From Astragalus membranaceus (lineage: Eukaryota > Streptophyta > Magnoliopsida > Fabales > Fabaceae), in assembly GCA_039519185.1 (NCBI GenBank), contig CM076850.1:87216270-87280269 (forward strand): DNA of 64,000 bases. Reading direction: 5' to 3'. Both the position numbers and the translations under genes were made by a program. Below, piece by piece: positions 1 through 10,517 of the stretch. The notes below the pieces were generated by a model. The model saw only the letters and a program-made list of their open reading frames with translations, did not search any database and was not told where the DNA came from. Numbering within the stretch: position 1 is the stretch's first letter; each line of letters starts with the position of its first letter.

Positions 1-215
1 TGACTTCTTTTTTGTCTTCTTCCGTGCCTAAGTTGATCGTTTCAGTTGATTCCTCGTGGGGTTCGATTATTTTTTCCTCTTGTTCCATCATTCTCATTAA
101 CTCTGGAGGGGTTTCCCAATTATCCTCAACATCTTCCTCAGTTTGATTGATGGGGTGATCAAAGTTACAATATGGATTATTGGCGTTGTTATTTTCAAAG
201 ACATTTTTTTCGGAT
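1..215 (-). CDS. Ogre pol, N-terminal part after the intron (partial)
   Basis: The minus strand is open from 215 to the window edge and encodes a very acidic stretch with the motifs EDNWETPPELMRMMEQEEK and NLGTEEDKKEV. Sequences of this kind lie just before the reverse transcriptase domain in Ogre and Tat polyproteins. The reading frame continues from the upstream protease exon if the 216-415 intron is removed. The reverse transcriptase, RNase H and integrase domains would lie to the left, outside the window. Confidence 0.7.
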
Positions 216-415
216 CTGCATTAGTGTAAATTAACGGAATAAAAACGAATGAAAGAAAATAAGAAGCGAATGTAAAGAGAAAAGGAGAACGGGGGTTTAT
301 TGGGAACTGAAATAACGTTGCATTGATATTAATGTTGAAAGGAAAACATGCGTGCCCGAATGAAATATCCTAAGGCCTTGGGCAGAGCCAGGGGATTACA
401 TTATAGAAACATTAC
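216..415 (-). other. Ogre intron between protease and pol
   Basis: On the minus strand the donor reads CAAA|GTAATG at 415 and the acceptor TAATGCAG|AT at 216/215, giving a 200-bp intron. The TAA stop that would close the protease reading frame lies in the donor (GTAATG). Removing the intron keeps the frame open into the pol exon. Ogre elements are known to have a spliced intron at this position, so this is a family-supported prediction from the sequence alone. Confidence 0.7.
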
Positions 416-2172
416 TTTGAACTAAAAACCACAGGAAAATCAATGATCTCCCAATTCTTGAGCCTTTTGTTTGCAGGACAAGGGCGTACAAGACTGACGA
501 CGCCTTCTTCGGCGTTTAGATCGTCCTCAACTGCGGCGATCTGATTGGGGTTCAACATTCCCGCACTCCGAAAGCTTTCCTTGATGTCGCAGATGATGAT
601 CCTCTTCGTATTTGGCACCCTGTCCTCAAGCCTGGCTAACCTCCGCTCCTTCTTTTCCTCCACAATCCTTCTCTTGTCAGTGCGATTGGGCCGATATCCT
701 ATCCCATGCCTATCTTTGTTCTCCTATGGCTGTATTGGCGTCAGGATCCCCTGTCCGGTTTTTCCCAAGCCTCCTCCTGCTTGGTAGCCTTTTCCTAACA
801 TGAATTTAGCAACCATCACGGCAGTCTTGGATAGCTTGGGTTCTAACATGGCAGATGTATTGGCGATTTCCAATGCTTGGAAGGCAGTCTCGAAAGACTC
901 TTCAGCAGCCTCAATGTAACGAGTGGGAGCGGACTTATTTATCAGCATTTCTTCCTCACCAAAAATAACCACCAGCTTATTGTTGACTATGAACTTGAGC
1001 TTCTGGTGTAAAGAAGATGGAACTGCCCCTGCAGAGTGGATCCGTGGCCTCCCCAAGAGACAACTGTAGGATGGGGCAATGTCCATTATTTGGAAGGTCA
1101 CCACGAAGTGCTCCGGACATACTTGCACAGGTAATTCCATTTCTCCGATGACTTCCCTTTTTGATCCGTCAAAGGCCCTGACTAATATGGAGCTTGGTCT
1201 CATGTATGAACAGTCCACATCTAATTTCTCCATGGTTGATCTGGGTAGTACATTCAAAGATGAACCATTGTCAATAAGTACCCGAGCAAGAGAATAATCT
1301 CCACACTTCACAGATATGTGTAGGGCCTTGTTGTGCCCCCTTCCTTCAGTTGGAACCTCATCATCAGTAAAGGTGAGATAATTACTCGCAACAAGGTTTC
1401 CGACGATCCCATCAAATTGGCCGACCGAGATGTCATGAGCGACATGGGCCTCATTCAATACTTTTGTCAATGCTGCACGATGGGTATCGGAACTGAGCAA
1501 TAATGACAACAGAGATATCTTTGCGGGAGTTTGGTTCAGTTGATCAACCACCTTATACTCGCTTTGTCTCATAAGCTTCAGAAATTCACTAGCTTCTTGC
1601 TCGGATAACGTCTTCTTTCCTGCATTCTTATCGACAGGTTCCTGTTCTATGCTTTTGCCCTTACGGGCTCTTTCCTCCCCTTCTTTTGCTCGGTCCTCAC
1701 TAGGCCCTCCAGGAGTATAGAAACGCCCACTTCGAGTCATCCCACCGGTCCCTGAGATGTTAATGACATCAGGGGTAGTCTGAACTTTCACATCGTAACT
1801 CCACGGGACTGCATTGGTGCTTTTAAAGGGAAAAGGGACTGGCACTTGAATAGTAATTGGTTTAGGCACAGCGGTGGTTAGCTTTGTGTCCTTTTTGTAA
1901 TGGATTTCCAGGGGTTTCCGGATACTCTTGCTCTGGTCAACGCTTGACTGGAGAGTCGACACGTCTTCCTCTTTCTTTTGAAGACCTATTTGTATTATGT
2001 GTCGATCTAATAAGTCTTGCAGGACTGGCTTGAATGCTTCACAGGCCCCGACACAAAGGGGATCAACACACGAACCCTTTCCGGTACATCCCTTCATAAT
2101 GATTCCGAAGTGACACAAATCAGCATGGATGAGGTCCAAGGGTGTGACAATGTCATCCACCTTTCTGACCAA
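416..2172 (-). pseudogene. Ogre aspartic protease and G-patch region
   Basis: The frame starting near 2172 encodes a linker, a retropepsin-like domain with the active-site motif LIDNGSSLNVLP (about residues 295-310) and a following LLGRPRIHSAGAVPS segment, then a G-patch (GKGYQAGGGLGKTGQGI) near the end. The protease matures the element's polyprotein. The G-patch next to protease is typical of Ogre/Tat elements. A TAG at 724-726 interrupts the frame just after the G-patch; the same frame then continues with clear family-type sequence (KKERRLARLEDR, CDIKESFRSAG) to the intron donor at 416. The frame relation to gag (2192-4066) is also broken near 2200. It is not clear whether the TAG is decay or part of the element's expression strategy. 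Confidence 0.8.
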
Positions 2173-2191
2173 TAATTGCCCCTCAACATCC

Positions 2192-4066
2192 TCAATGGCA
2201 TTGACGGAGGGTTATCCCGTGCCCCGGCAGAGGGTTAGTGGCAACATTCGGACCATCTTCTGCGAAGCTTAACCATTTAGATTCAATTAAGTCTTGTACT
2301 ACATATTTCAATGCCTTGCAATTTTCTGTTGAATGGCCAACTGCCCCAGCGTGGAATCCACAGCTAGCCTCTGGGTCATAGCTCCTAGGGAAAGGAGGTT
2401 GAAGGGGTCTCATTGGACGGGGAGTGATCAAGTTGTGACTGATGAGGTGATTGAATAGGTCGGTGTATGACATGGGTATTGGGTCGAAATTGGCGGGCTT
2501 TCTTTCTTGGTAGTTTTGTGGTCTATAGCCTGGGTTGACTTGGTGAGGTGGGGCTTGTGGTGTTTGAGTAGGTATTTGTAAAGTCTGTCGGGGGTTGTTG
2601 TAGGGAGGCTTTCCGGATCCAGAGATGGCATTAGCTTCGCCCTCCTTCTTTTTAGGAAAACCTGAGAAGGGCCTTTTCTGATTGCTAGTTCCAGCGGAGC
2701 TATATGCAATCTTCCCGTTTCTCCATCCATTCTCTAATCTTTCTCCGATGACGATCATATCTGAAAAGTTCGAAGACACGCTCCCAATCAACCTGTCGTA
2801 GAAAGGTGATTGAAGAGTATCCATGAACATTGATACCATCTCTTTTTCTAACAAAGGTGGTACTACCTGTGCAGCCAAACCTCTCCAGCGTTGGGCATAT
2901 TCTTTGAAGGACTCATTGTCTCTCTTCGTCATGCTCTGCAGCTGCGTTCTATCGGGAGCCATGTCAATGTTATATTTGTATTGCCTTAAAAATGCATCGG
3001 CTAGGTCTTTCCAGCATCTGATATGGGCACGTTCTAATTGCATGTACCAGCTCGAAGCTGCCCCAGACAGACTATCTTGGAAGTAGTGGATGAGCAATTT
3101 GTCGTCGTGAGCAAACGCCGCCATCCTCCTGCAGTACATGGTTAAGTGGCTTACAGGGCAAGTCGACCCTCTGTATTTGTCGAAGTCTGGCACCTTAAAT
3201 TTTGGAGGGATGACTACGTTAGGGACGAGGCACAAGTCATAAGCATCTCTCGCACCAACATTGGATCCCTCGACTGCTCTCAACCTTTCCTCAAGCATTT
3301 GTAGTTTGTCTTTGCCTTGAGGGTTCTCCATAGAGTAATTGTGAGGGAGCCCACTCATACCATAGTAAGGATGAATCATCGGAACTATGGCTGGGTTCAC
3401 ATTTGGGGTATGTGAGTGAGTGGGATTCCTGAGGTTGGAACCCTGAGCTTGAGCGTCAACTATCGGCGGTGGAGGGCAGCCAAGTGGGAGTCTTTGTGGT
3501 ATGACGACGGGGGTCGGGTTTTGAACTTGTGGTGCCCCCGGATTACCATCGTGACCCGTTGGTGTAAGCTGTTGTTGGCCCGCGACTCCTGAGGGACCGT
3601 CTTCTGGACTAGCATCGACTGTCGGAGGTGTGTAACCTTGTGGAAGTCCGTAAGGAGGCCATATGTAACCCTGGTTATTAGTCCCAGTGGGGGGTACTGT
3701 ATGCGGGATCCCGAGTCCATTGGGAGGAGGAGGGTTGGTAACTTGATTTTCCGTGTTCACAGCGGAGACATCTTCACTTGTGTCTTTGTCCCTCAAAGCT
3801 TGTAAGACCTTTAAGATTTCAGCCATCTGTTCTTTCATCCCATCTATTTCTGCCCTAAGCTCTTGATTGCCTAGGTCTTGAGGTGGATTGCCTTGATCCG
3901 GGATATCTTGAGGCGGATTGTCCTGGTTTTCTTCCATGTTTCTGGCCTGAGAGCGAGTCCAATAGCGATGTCGACGCACCAGCTTATCTTTTACTCTCTG
4001 TTGGTGGGACACATGGTATGAGTATATGTATGAGTATATGAATGGATGAAAATGCGAACGATGCAT
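2192..4066 (-). CDS. Ogre gag polyprotein
   Basis: This is a 624-codon open frame. The likely true start is the internal Met at about residue 44 (MEENQDNPPQ), because the first 43 residues look like leader. A short coiled coil (ELRAEIDGMKEQMAEILKVL) is followed by a proline-rich region, then the retrotransposon gag domain at about residues 290-460 (MYCRRMAAFAHDDKLLIHYF, SGAASSWYMQL, DLADAFLRQYKYN). A CGFHAGAVGHSTENCKALK segment near the C terminus replaces a classic zinc knuckle. Gag forms the virus-like particle. The frame ends at 2192 and the protease frame opens in another phase about 20 bp away, so either a frameshift mutation or programmed slippage separates them. Confidence 0.85.
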   Translation of the reverse strand: MHRSHFHPFIYSYIYSYHVSHQQRVKDKLVRRHRYWTRSQARNMEENQDNPPQDIPDQGNPPQDLGNQELRAEIDGMKEQMAEILKVLQALRDKDTSEDVSAVNTENQVTNPPPPNGLGIPHTVPPTGTNNQGYIWPPYGLPQGYTPPTVDASPEDGPSGVAGQQQLTPTGHDGNPGAPQVQNPTPVVIPQRLPLGCPPPPIVDAQAQGSNLRNPTHSHTPNVNPAIVPMIHPYYGMSGLPHNYSMENPQGKDKLQMLEERLRAVEGSNVGARDAYDLCLVPNVVIPPKFKVPDFDKYRGSTCPVSHLTMYCRRMAAFAHDDKLLIHYFQDSLSGAASSWYMQLERAHIRCWKDLADAFLRQYKYNIDMAPDRTQLQSMTKRDNESFKEYAQRWRGLAAQVVPPLLEKEMVSMFMDTLQSPFYDRLIGSVSSNFSDMIVIGERLENGWRNGKIAYSSAGTSNQKRPFSGFPKKKEGEANAISGSGKPPYNNPRQTLQIPTQTPQAPPHQVNPGYRPQNYQERKPANFDPIPMSYTDLFNHLISHNLITPRPMRPLQPPFPRSYDPEASCGFHAGAVGHSTENCKALKYVVQDLIESKWLSFAEDGPNVATNPLPGHGITLRQCH

Positions 4067-4265
4067 GTGTGCATGAGTCTTATTGTTTTAGGTCGGGAAT
4101 TGCAAGCGCATCCTGATTTGTCATAAGTACACAGATTAAAGTTCCACAATATTTTCAAGATAGAGGATCAGCATGTGAGACAAACAAACTTCATTGATGG
4201 AGGAAAGTACAACATTTTGGAAATAAAGCTTCAAAAAGAAAAGTACAATGTTCATTAAATTTCAC

Positions 4266-6317
4266 TCAAATACATATGGCTTTCATTTTTCCACTCCTCC
4301 CTCTTTTTCTACTAGTAGTGCTGCCAGCCTTCTCCCGGAGTTCGGCAATCAGAACCTCGCAAAACTCCATGAATTCGGAAACTTGGACCGGGGTGTTAAA
4401 CGGGTGCATTGCCGCGTTAGCCTCCTTTAGACGTTTGGGGATTCCCGTGATAGCTCGATTGGCCAGCCATGCCAACTTTGAGAATCTGTCTTTCCAGTAT
4501 AAGCTTTCATTCTTCAACTCTATGAAGGCTTCATGGTTTTCTATCCTGCTGACCAACTCCACAAAACGGTTCTCCCAATAGATGCTTTCTGTCTTCAACT
4601 GGTGGTAAACCTCCTCTTGATATCTGATATGGTCGTTCAGCTCATCAGATTTTTCATGCTCCCTTCTCAAGGCTTGTTGGTATTCTCGGAGTATTTCTTC
4701 AATGGTATTTTTATCCTGCTTGATACTTTTCACTTGCTCTTCAAACTCGGCTGCCATCATCCGGGACTTTCTTTTTGATACCATTAGCAGGCTCTGTGCG
4801 GTCTTTTCCGCAATCATTGATTCTTCCCATAACTTTTTCCACTTGTATGCATCATCGATGGCTTGGTTCACTTTCAGGTTGCAACGTTTTATTTCCTCTT
4901 TCGCCCCTCTTAGGTACTTTTGAACATCTAGTTTGTTCTTTTGTTCAATCTTGAGCTGCTTGCGGCTGTCTTCAATGGCCACTGACTTACTTGTGTTCTC
5001 CTCCTCCAATTTCTGGTTTTTTAGGAGCACTTTCTCTAACTCTGCCTGCAAGCCCTTCTTTTCTTCCCCGGCTTTTGACAATGCCATTTTAAGCTTATCT
5101 AAATCTTCGACAGTGAGAAGGGTAGGTTCAGGTACTTCTTCCTCAACCCATAGTGCACTTTGGTAAGGCAATCGGGTGCCTTGGATCCTCTTTTGGAGCC
5201 ATTGACGAAAGGTGGTTTCCTTATCGCCGCTCCTCTTAGCGAGCTCTTGTCCCTTGCGGACGACCATATCCCACGCTTGAGAAATCTTCCGGAGCATGTC
5301 AACCTCTTTTGGGCTTCCCTCATGGAGGTAAAAAGGGATTAACATGTCTTCGGTGGGCGGATTTCGCATGGGGTACCCCAGCTGTCTTAGAGTTAGAGAA
5401 GGATTGTAATTTATGCATCCTCTTGTCCCCATGAGCGGGACGTTTTGAAAGTTTCCACATCGAAAAACTACTGCGGGCCTATCTTTCCACCATGATGGGT
5501 GCCAACGAACCTTGTATTCATGAAGGCCCCCTAGCACTTGCAACCATTCACTAGTGTTCATTGTCTTCACATCACACCCTCTGGCGTCTTCAATTGGGCC
5601 TTCTACTCTGACTTTGTTAACGAAAGCATGGGTGAGAAGCCAAACATACAAGGCGTGCAGGCAACAAGATATCCTCTTTCCTCTTAGCTCACTATAATGA
5701 GTGAAAGTACAGTAAGTGTCTGCAAGCATGGCTGGAATCGGATCCTTGAAGGATAAGAAGACGCCAATAGCTGTTGTGTCCACATATCTTTCAAGGCGTG
5801 GAAATAGGACAATGCCAAAGATAGTCAAAGCTAACACCTGCTTAAAAGGACCCCAATTTCTAGCGTCGGCGAAGGATTCCATTTGGCTTTCCATATACTC
5901 TTGTGGGAATCCTGCAATGCCATTTCGATTTTTCTTCCGGAGCTTCAAGTTCTCTTTGCTGGTTTGTAACATTGAGGCGAGTTTCTCATCTGTGTAGTAT
6001 TGTCCCTGATACTGGTAGGGTCCATTGTCTTGTTGAGGAAAGCCGAAGATCTGTGTATATTCTTCCAGGGTAGGTGCCATCTGGAAATTTTTGAAGGTGA
6101 AGCACCTTAATGAAGAATCGTAGAACTGGCTCAAAGCGGCAATGGCCTCCGTTTGCACGTCCAATTGTAGTAACATAATAATCCTCCCATACACTCTATC
6201 AAAAGACCTGCGCTCGATGGGCGGCAATCGACCAGCACATTCCCTTAGACTTGTCAGATTAGGCTGTTTTACTATAGGGTAGTTCAGAGCTTTGATTGCT
6301 TCACAGTTTGATCCCAT
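4266..6317 (-). CDS. Ogre ORF1 protein (plant mobile domain-like N-terminus plus coiled coil)
   Basis: This is an uninterrupted 683-codon frame upstream of gag. Residues 1 to about 380 resemble the N-terminal domain found in Ogre ORF1 and in plant mobile-domain proteins (PTLEEYTQIFGFP, FGIVLFPRLERYVDT, HPSWWKDRPAVVFRCG). Residues from about 410 to 600 are a long heptad-rich coiled coil (KALSKAGEEKKGLQAELEKV region), and the C terminus is basic (TTSRKRGRSGKMKA). The function of Ogre ORF1 is not established. The start at 6317 (MGSNCEAIKALNYPIV) fits the leader length. An intact ORF1 beside broken gag-pro suggests the copy is fairly young. Confidence 0.85.
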   Translation of the reverse strand: MGSNCEAIKALNYPIVKQPNLTSLRECAGRLPPIERRSFDRVYGRIIMLLQLDVQTEAIAALSQFYDSSLRCFTFKNFQMAPTLEEYTQIFGFPQQDNGPYQYQGQYYTDEKLASMLQTSKENLKLRKKNRNGIAGFPQEYMESQMESFADARNWGPFKQVLALTIFGIVLFPRLERYVDTTAIGVFLSFKDPIPAMLADTYCTFTHYSELRGKRISCCLHALYVWLLTHAFVNKVRVEGPIEDARGCDVKTMNTSEWLQVLGGLHEYKVRWHPSWWKDRPAVVFRCGNFQNVPLMGTRGCINYNPSLTLRQLGYPMRNPPTEDMLIPFYLHEGSPKEVDMLRKISQAWDMVVRKGQELAKRSGDKETTFRQWLQKRIQGTRLPYQSALWVEEEVPEPTLLTVEDLDKLKMALSKAGEEKKGLQAELEKVLLKNQKLEEENTSKSVAIEDSRKQLKIEQKNKLDVQKYLRGAKEEIKRCNLKVNQAIDDAYKWKKLWEESMIAEKTAQSLLMVSKRKSRMMAAEFEEQVKSIKQDKNTIEEILREYQQALRREHEKSDELNDHIRYQEEVYHQLKTESIYWENRFVELVSRIENHEAFIELKNESLYWKDRFSKLAWLANRAITGIPKRLKEANAAMHPFNTPVQVSEFMEFCEVLIAELREKAGSTTSRKRGRSGKMKAICI

Positions 6318-7148
6318 ATCGTCTTGCTTATGACAAAACCTTCAAACCTCTTACAATTCCCGGCAAACCTAAATGAGATGAATAGCATGCATGTGAGGAT
6401 TTTTTTTTATATTATTTTTTTGAAATAACGATGATGTATGATGAATTAAAGAATGACGTTACAGAGAAAATTTTGGTGATTCGAATTTTGAGAAACATTA
6501 ACCATGTCACATAAAATATATGTAAAGGGCAAAAAGAGTAAATGGTTTTCATTATTTGATTTTTTTTTTTTTGAAAAAAAAAAAGTTTTTGCGATGATGC
6601 AACGGGTAGGTGAATTGCTCTTGTGCCCTAAACATGTTAGGTCTTATATATAGGTCACGGCCTAGGGCTACTTGTGTGATCAATCTCTCAGGTGGCTCTA
6701 ATCACGTCCTCACAAGGGTCTCCAGAGCTGAAATCTCTTTCGTGATATGACCCACAACGATAGCGAGCTACCTGGTGTGGGATACCACGAAAGAGCGTAC
6801 TCTGGCTGAGGCTTTCATGAGAGTCAGACAGATAAAATCCAGAATGACTGACACTAATCGCCTCCACTCGTCCTAGGTTTTTTTTTTCAGACCCGGGTAT
6901 AGGGCCCCGCTCAAGAGTGTGTGCAATAAACAAGTGTAATTGATGTGTGTGATATAAGCAACCTAAACTACCCGTGCTGCAAAAGAAATACAGATAATAG
7001 TGCAAAGGTTTTCTACCCTAAGGTTCAATAAAGCAAATAAATAGATAAATAAAAAAGACATGCGAATAGAAGGGCTAAGGGTAAATAAAATACTAAACTA
7101 ACAAATATCTACACATTTAACTAAATTAGGCTTGACCCTCTTAAATAG
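6318..7148 (-). other. Ogre 5' leader between primer site and ORF1
   Basis: This is untranslated leader between the primer-binding site and ORF1. It is AT-rich, with homopolymer runs (6560-6585 and around 6880). No conserved protein is visible in it. Confidence 0.6.
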
Positions 7149-7166
7149 TCCCCAGTGGAGTCGCCA
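7149..7166 (-). other. Ogre primer-binding site, tRNA-Arg type
   Basis: On the minus strand the sequence TGGCGACTCCACTGGGGA follows the LTR end (CTACA) after a 2-bp spacer. This is the primer site used by Ogre elements, complementary to a tRNA-Arg 3' end. It fixes both the element orientation and the inner LTR boundary at 7169. Confidence 0.88.
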
Positions 7167-7168
7167 GC

Positions 7169-10100
7169 TGTAGCGACCGAAAAATCCGAGGGAGGGATTC
7201 TTCGTTGTTTTTGAACAATGGAGTCGCCATCAATATTTATTTTTAGGAAAACATTGAAAAAAACCTTTGTTTTTGGGTTCGGGGGTCGATTAAGTGCGGG
7301 GAAGGTACTAGCACCCCGCAACATCCTAAAAAAGGTTACCTTTTAATTTAATGTGTAGAAAAAATTAGTTTAAAGAAAACATTTTAATTTACCCTCTTTA
7401 TTAATTACGAAAAAAAAACGGAAAGGAAGACTTAATAAAAAAAAAGTTTTTTTTGCGCTTGACAGGAGTGGGCCCCCGCTCCTACGTATCTCCGGGTGCG
7501 ATGGAGAAATCAAAGCTACGTAGTTCTTGGGTAGAAAATATTTGTGTGTTGGTATTTTTTATTTTTGAAAAGTTTGCGAAAACTAGAGGCCGTTCATGGT
7601 GACCAAACAGATAAATCCAGAGTGGCCACCATTAATGGCTTTATTCGAAAAAGAAAGTGTTTACAGCGTTCAAACGAGCTGGGCCCAGAGTGACCGCTAT
7701 AAATACCCGGTTTGTGATCGAGCGTTTTGTTCGAAAAAGGGCTTACTGGGAAGCGTGATAAAAAAAAGGATTTTTGAGATTATGTTTGTGTGTGTTTTTT
7801 GTTGATTGAAAGTTTCTTGAAGCTTAGGCGGGTGTTTGCGATGATCAAACGAATAAATTCAGAGTGATTGCCGCTACTAATCCGCTTTGAAAAAAGGAGG
7901 TTAGCCCTATCGGTCAAACAAGCTAAGCTCAGAGTGACCATTAGTAACAACCTATTTTTTTTACGCGAGTTTGATTATTTGAAAGAAAGAAAGGACGATT
8001 TGGAAACATTATGGTGTAAATAAAATCGAAATGGGTAATAGTTAAAAGGTGGGTACAACTAACAGAGGTGTTGTATCAAAAATGGGGGGTGGGCTTAGTA
8101 ACAGCCCAAAAACGGCGTTTTTGGTTTTTTTGGACTCTTGTGCGAAAGTTGGGCTGAAAGTGGGGTGCCGTATTATTAAAAATGTGAGAGGTGCGAATAG
8201 CGGTTTGACGCTAAAAATGATTGCTTGATTCTTTTTTTCTACTTTATTACCTTACCCTAGAATACATGATTCTGAAGCGCTTCTTTTTTTTTAAAAAAAA
8301 AACTTAGACTAAACACGCATTGCATTTGGACAGATTTAGTTTATAAAGGAATGTTCTCTTTTTTTTTTAAAATGGTTGTCATAGTTATTATTTTGACAAA
8401 GGGGTGTTTTTACTGTTTTTTTTTTTAAAAGATGATTATTGTTATTATTTTTTTTAGAGAGGGCAGTGGTATTAGTAACCATTTATTTTAAAAAAATATT
8501 TTTTTATAATATTTTATTTTAATCCGAAAATTACATTAATATTTAAATAAAAAAGGCAACAATTTAAATAATAAAAAACAGCAACATTTTAATATGTATA
8601 AAAACAACAACCAAATTAAATAATAAAAACAGCAACTAAATAAGAAAAAAAACAGCAATAATTAAAACAGCAACAATTTTAATAAAAAAACAGCAACAAT
8701 AATGTCTAAAAAAAGAATTTACGAATTTACAGCAACAAAAATAAAAAAAACAGCAATACAATAAAAAAACAGCAACAATATTAAAAATAAAAAAAAAACA
8801 GCAACAATATTTAAATAAAAAGAATTTACGAATTTACAGCAACAAAAATAAAAAAACAGCAACAATATTAAAAATAAAATAACAATAGTAACAATATTCA
8901 CATAAAAAAAACAGCAACAATAATATCTAAAAAAAGGATTTACGAATTTACAGCAACAAAAATAAAAAAAAACAGCAACAATAATATCTAAAAAAAGAAT
9001 TTACGAATTTACAGCAACAAAAATAAAAAAAAACAGCAACAATATTAAAAATAAAATAAAAAACAGCAACAATATTTACATGAACAAAATTACAGCAACT
9101 AAAAAAAAATAAAACAGCAATAATTATTTACATGAACAAAATTACAGCAACTAAAAAAAATAAACAGCAATAATTAAATAAAATATTACATTACAATACC
9201 TTCAACAAAATCCGGAAACGTTGAAGGAGAAGTTTTCTTCTTCGGAATTCCTCAATACAACAGAATTTGAAACTAAAAAAAAATTTGTGAAAGAGAAGAA
9301 AAAGAATAACAGTAAAAAAAAACTCTCAAACTCTCTTTTTCTAAACAAAACCTAGACTCTCCTTTTTCTTCTTTTTTTCGAAAATCTTCTCTTCTTCTTC
9401 CTTTCCCTAAAAAAAATCCTCCTGCTTCATGGTCTTGGCCTCCTATTTATACCACCAGGGGTGTTTTCTTCTTGGTTTTCTTCTGACTGCACCTTACCTT
9501 GCACAGTGTTTTGACTGAGATTGAGACAGAGAGGGGTAGAGATTTCGTGATTTAGGGTTTTAGGGAGTAGTTGGTGAAGGGGTATGGGCATGGTAGAGGA
9601 GATGGTTTTTTTTTTTGTGTGAGAAATGAGAGTGAATCCGTGAGTGAGAGAGAGATGTGAAGAAAAAGAAAAAAAAATGATGGAGAGTGTGAGAGAGATG
9701 GGGTCGTAGGGATGGGGAGAGAATGAGAGGTTGAGTGTGAGTTGTGTGTGATGGAGAAAGAAAGAGAAAATGAAGGTTGAGTGTGAGAGAAGGAGAGTGA
9801 GAGACGTAGGGATGGGGAGAGAATGAGTGATGTGAGAGATGAAAGAAAGAGAAAGTGAAGTGTGTGGGTGTGAGAAAGAGAGAGGAAGCGTGAGATTGAG
9901 GAGAGAGGGGGTTGGAGCCGTTGGGAAGAGAAGAGAGAGGGGAAAAGTGTGTATGGGGAAGTGGGGTTTGAGAGAAAAGAGGAAAGGTGGAGTGTGGGAA
10001 AGGAAAAAGTGCAATTTCCAAGGAGGGAAATGAGGGAGTGGGGTCGAAAATCAAGGAGGGGAAAGGTGAGTGAATGTGGCCAAATTTTAGGGAAAGGGGG

Positions 10101-10517
10101 GGATTGAATGTGGATGATTTTTAGGGTAAGGGGGGTGGCCGAATTTGACTTGGGTTTGGTGGGGAGAATTAGGGTTTTGGTGGAGGAGTGAGTTGGGTCA
10201 TGGGTTATGGGTTGGTTGGATGGGTTAGGGTTTGGTGGAGGAAATTTAGGGTTAGGCGAGTTGGGCTAGTTTTTTTTGTTGGGTTGGGTTTCTGATGGCC
10301 CAATCCTGATTGCACCTCCATTCTTTTTTTAACAGACCCCCCTATTTCCTCCTTTGCTTATTTTTTGTTTCTTCACTTCTAATTAATATATTTTTTGGTT
10401 AAAAAAAACTTGTGTCAACTAAAATAAAATAATATATGACAAGAAAATAAAAATGATTATTATTTTTATTAAAAATAAAATCTCTCATTTTTGATCGGAC
10501 AAAATTAGGGTATTACA
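7169..10517 (-). repeat. Ogre 5' LTR (3.35 kb)
   Basis: On the minus strand the LTR starts TGTAATACCCTAATTTT at 10517 and ends GGTCGCTACA at 7169. It contains a GA-rich tract (about 9590-10010), a long A-rich region with repeated cagcaac (8560-9190) and degenerate repeats of a cagagtgaccgct-type motif (7610-7950). Open frames inside it (for example at 9427-10054) are low-complexity artefacts and are not called. Confidence 0.88.
8560..9190. repeat. A-rich low-complexity array in the Ogre LTR
   Basis: This is an irregular array of aaaaaacagcaacaat-like units interrupted by a recurring aagaatttacgaatttacag block (copies near 8713, 8819, 8935 and 8995). The block repeats suggest local tandem amplification. 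Confidence 0.85.

Larger units (their letters stand above)
1..10517 (-). mobile_element. Ogre-type Ty3/gypsy LTR retrotransposon, 5' half
   Basis: Read on the minus strand, the order is 5' LTR (10517 to 7169), primer-binding site, leader, ORF1, gag, protease with G-patch, a 200-bp intron, and the start of pol running off the window at base 1. An extra ORF1 upstream of gag, a long LTR starting TGTAATACCC and an intron between protease and pol are the known hallmarks of Ogre elements (Tat lineage, abundant in legumes). The element sits inside a copia polyprotein gene: copia coding sequence begins directly at 10518. The rest of pol and the 3' LTR lie outside the window, so the target duplication cannot be checked. 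Gag and protease frames carry breaks, so this copy is probably not autonomous. Confidence 0.92.

Noticed and set aside
9427..10054. Long open frames in the GA-rich part of the Ogre LTR
   Set aside because: The products are low-complexity Ser/His/Pro/Leu repeats from a GA-rich tract, with no domain and overlapping frames of similar length.
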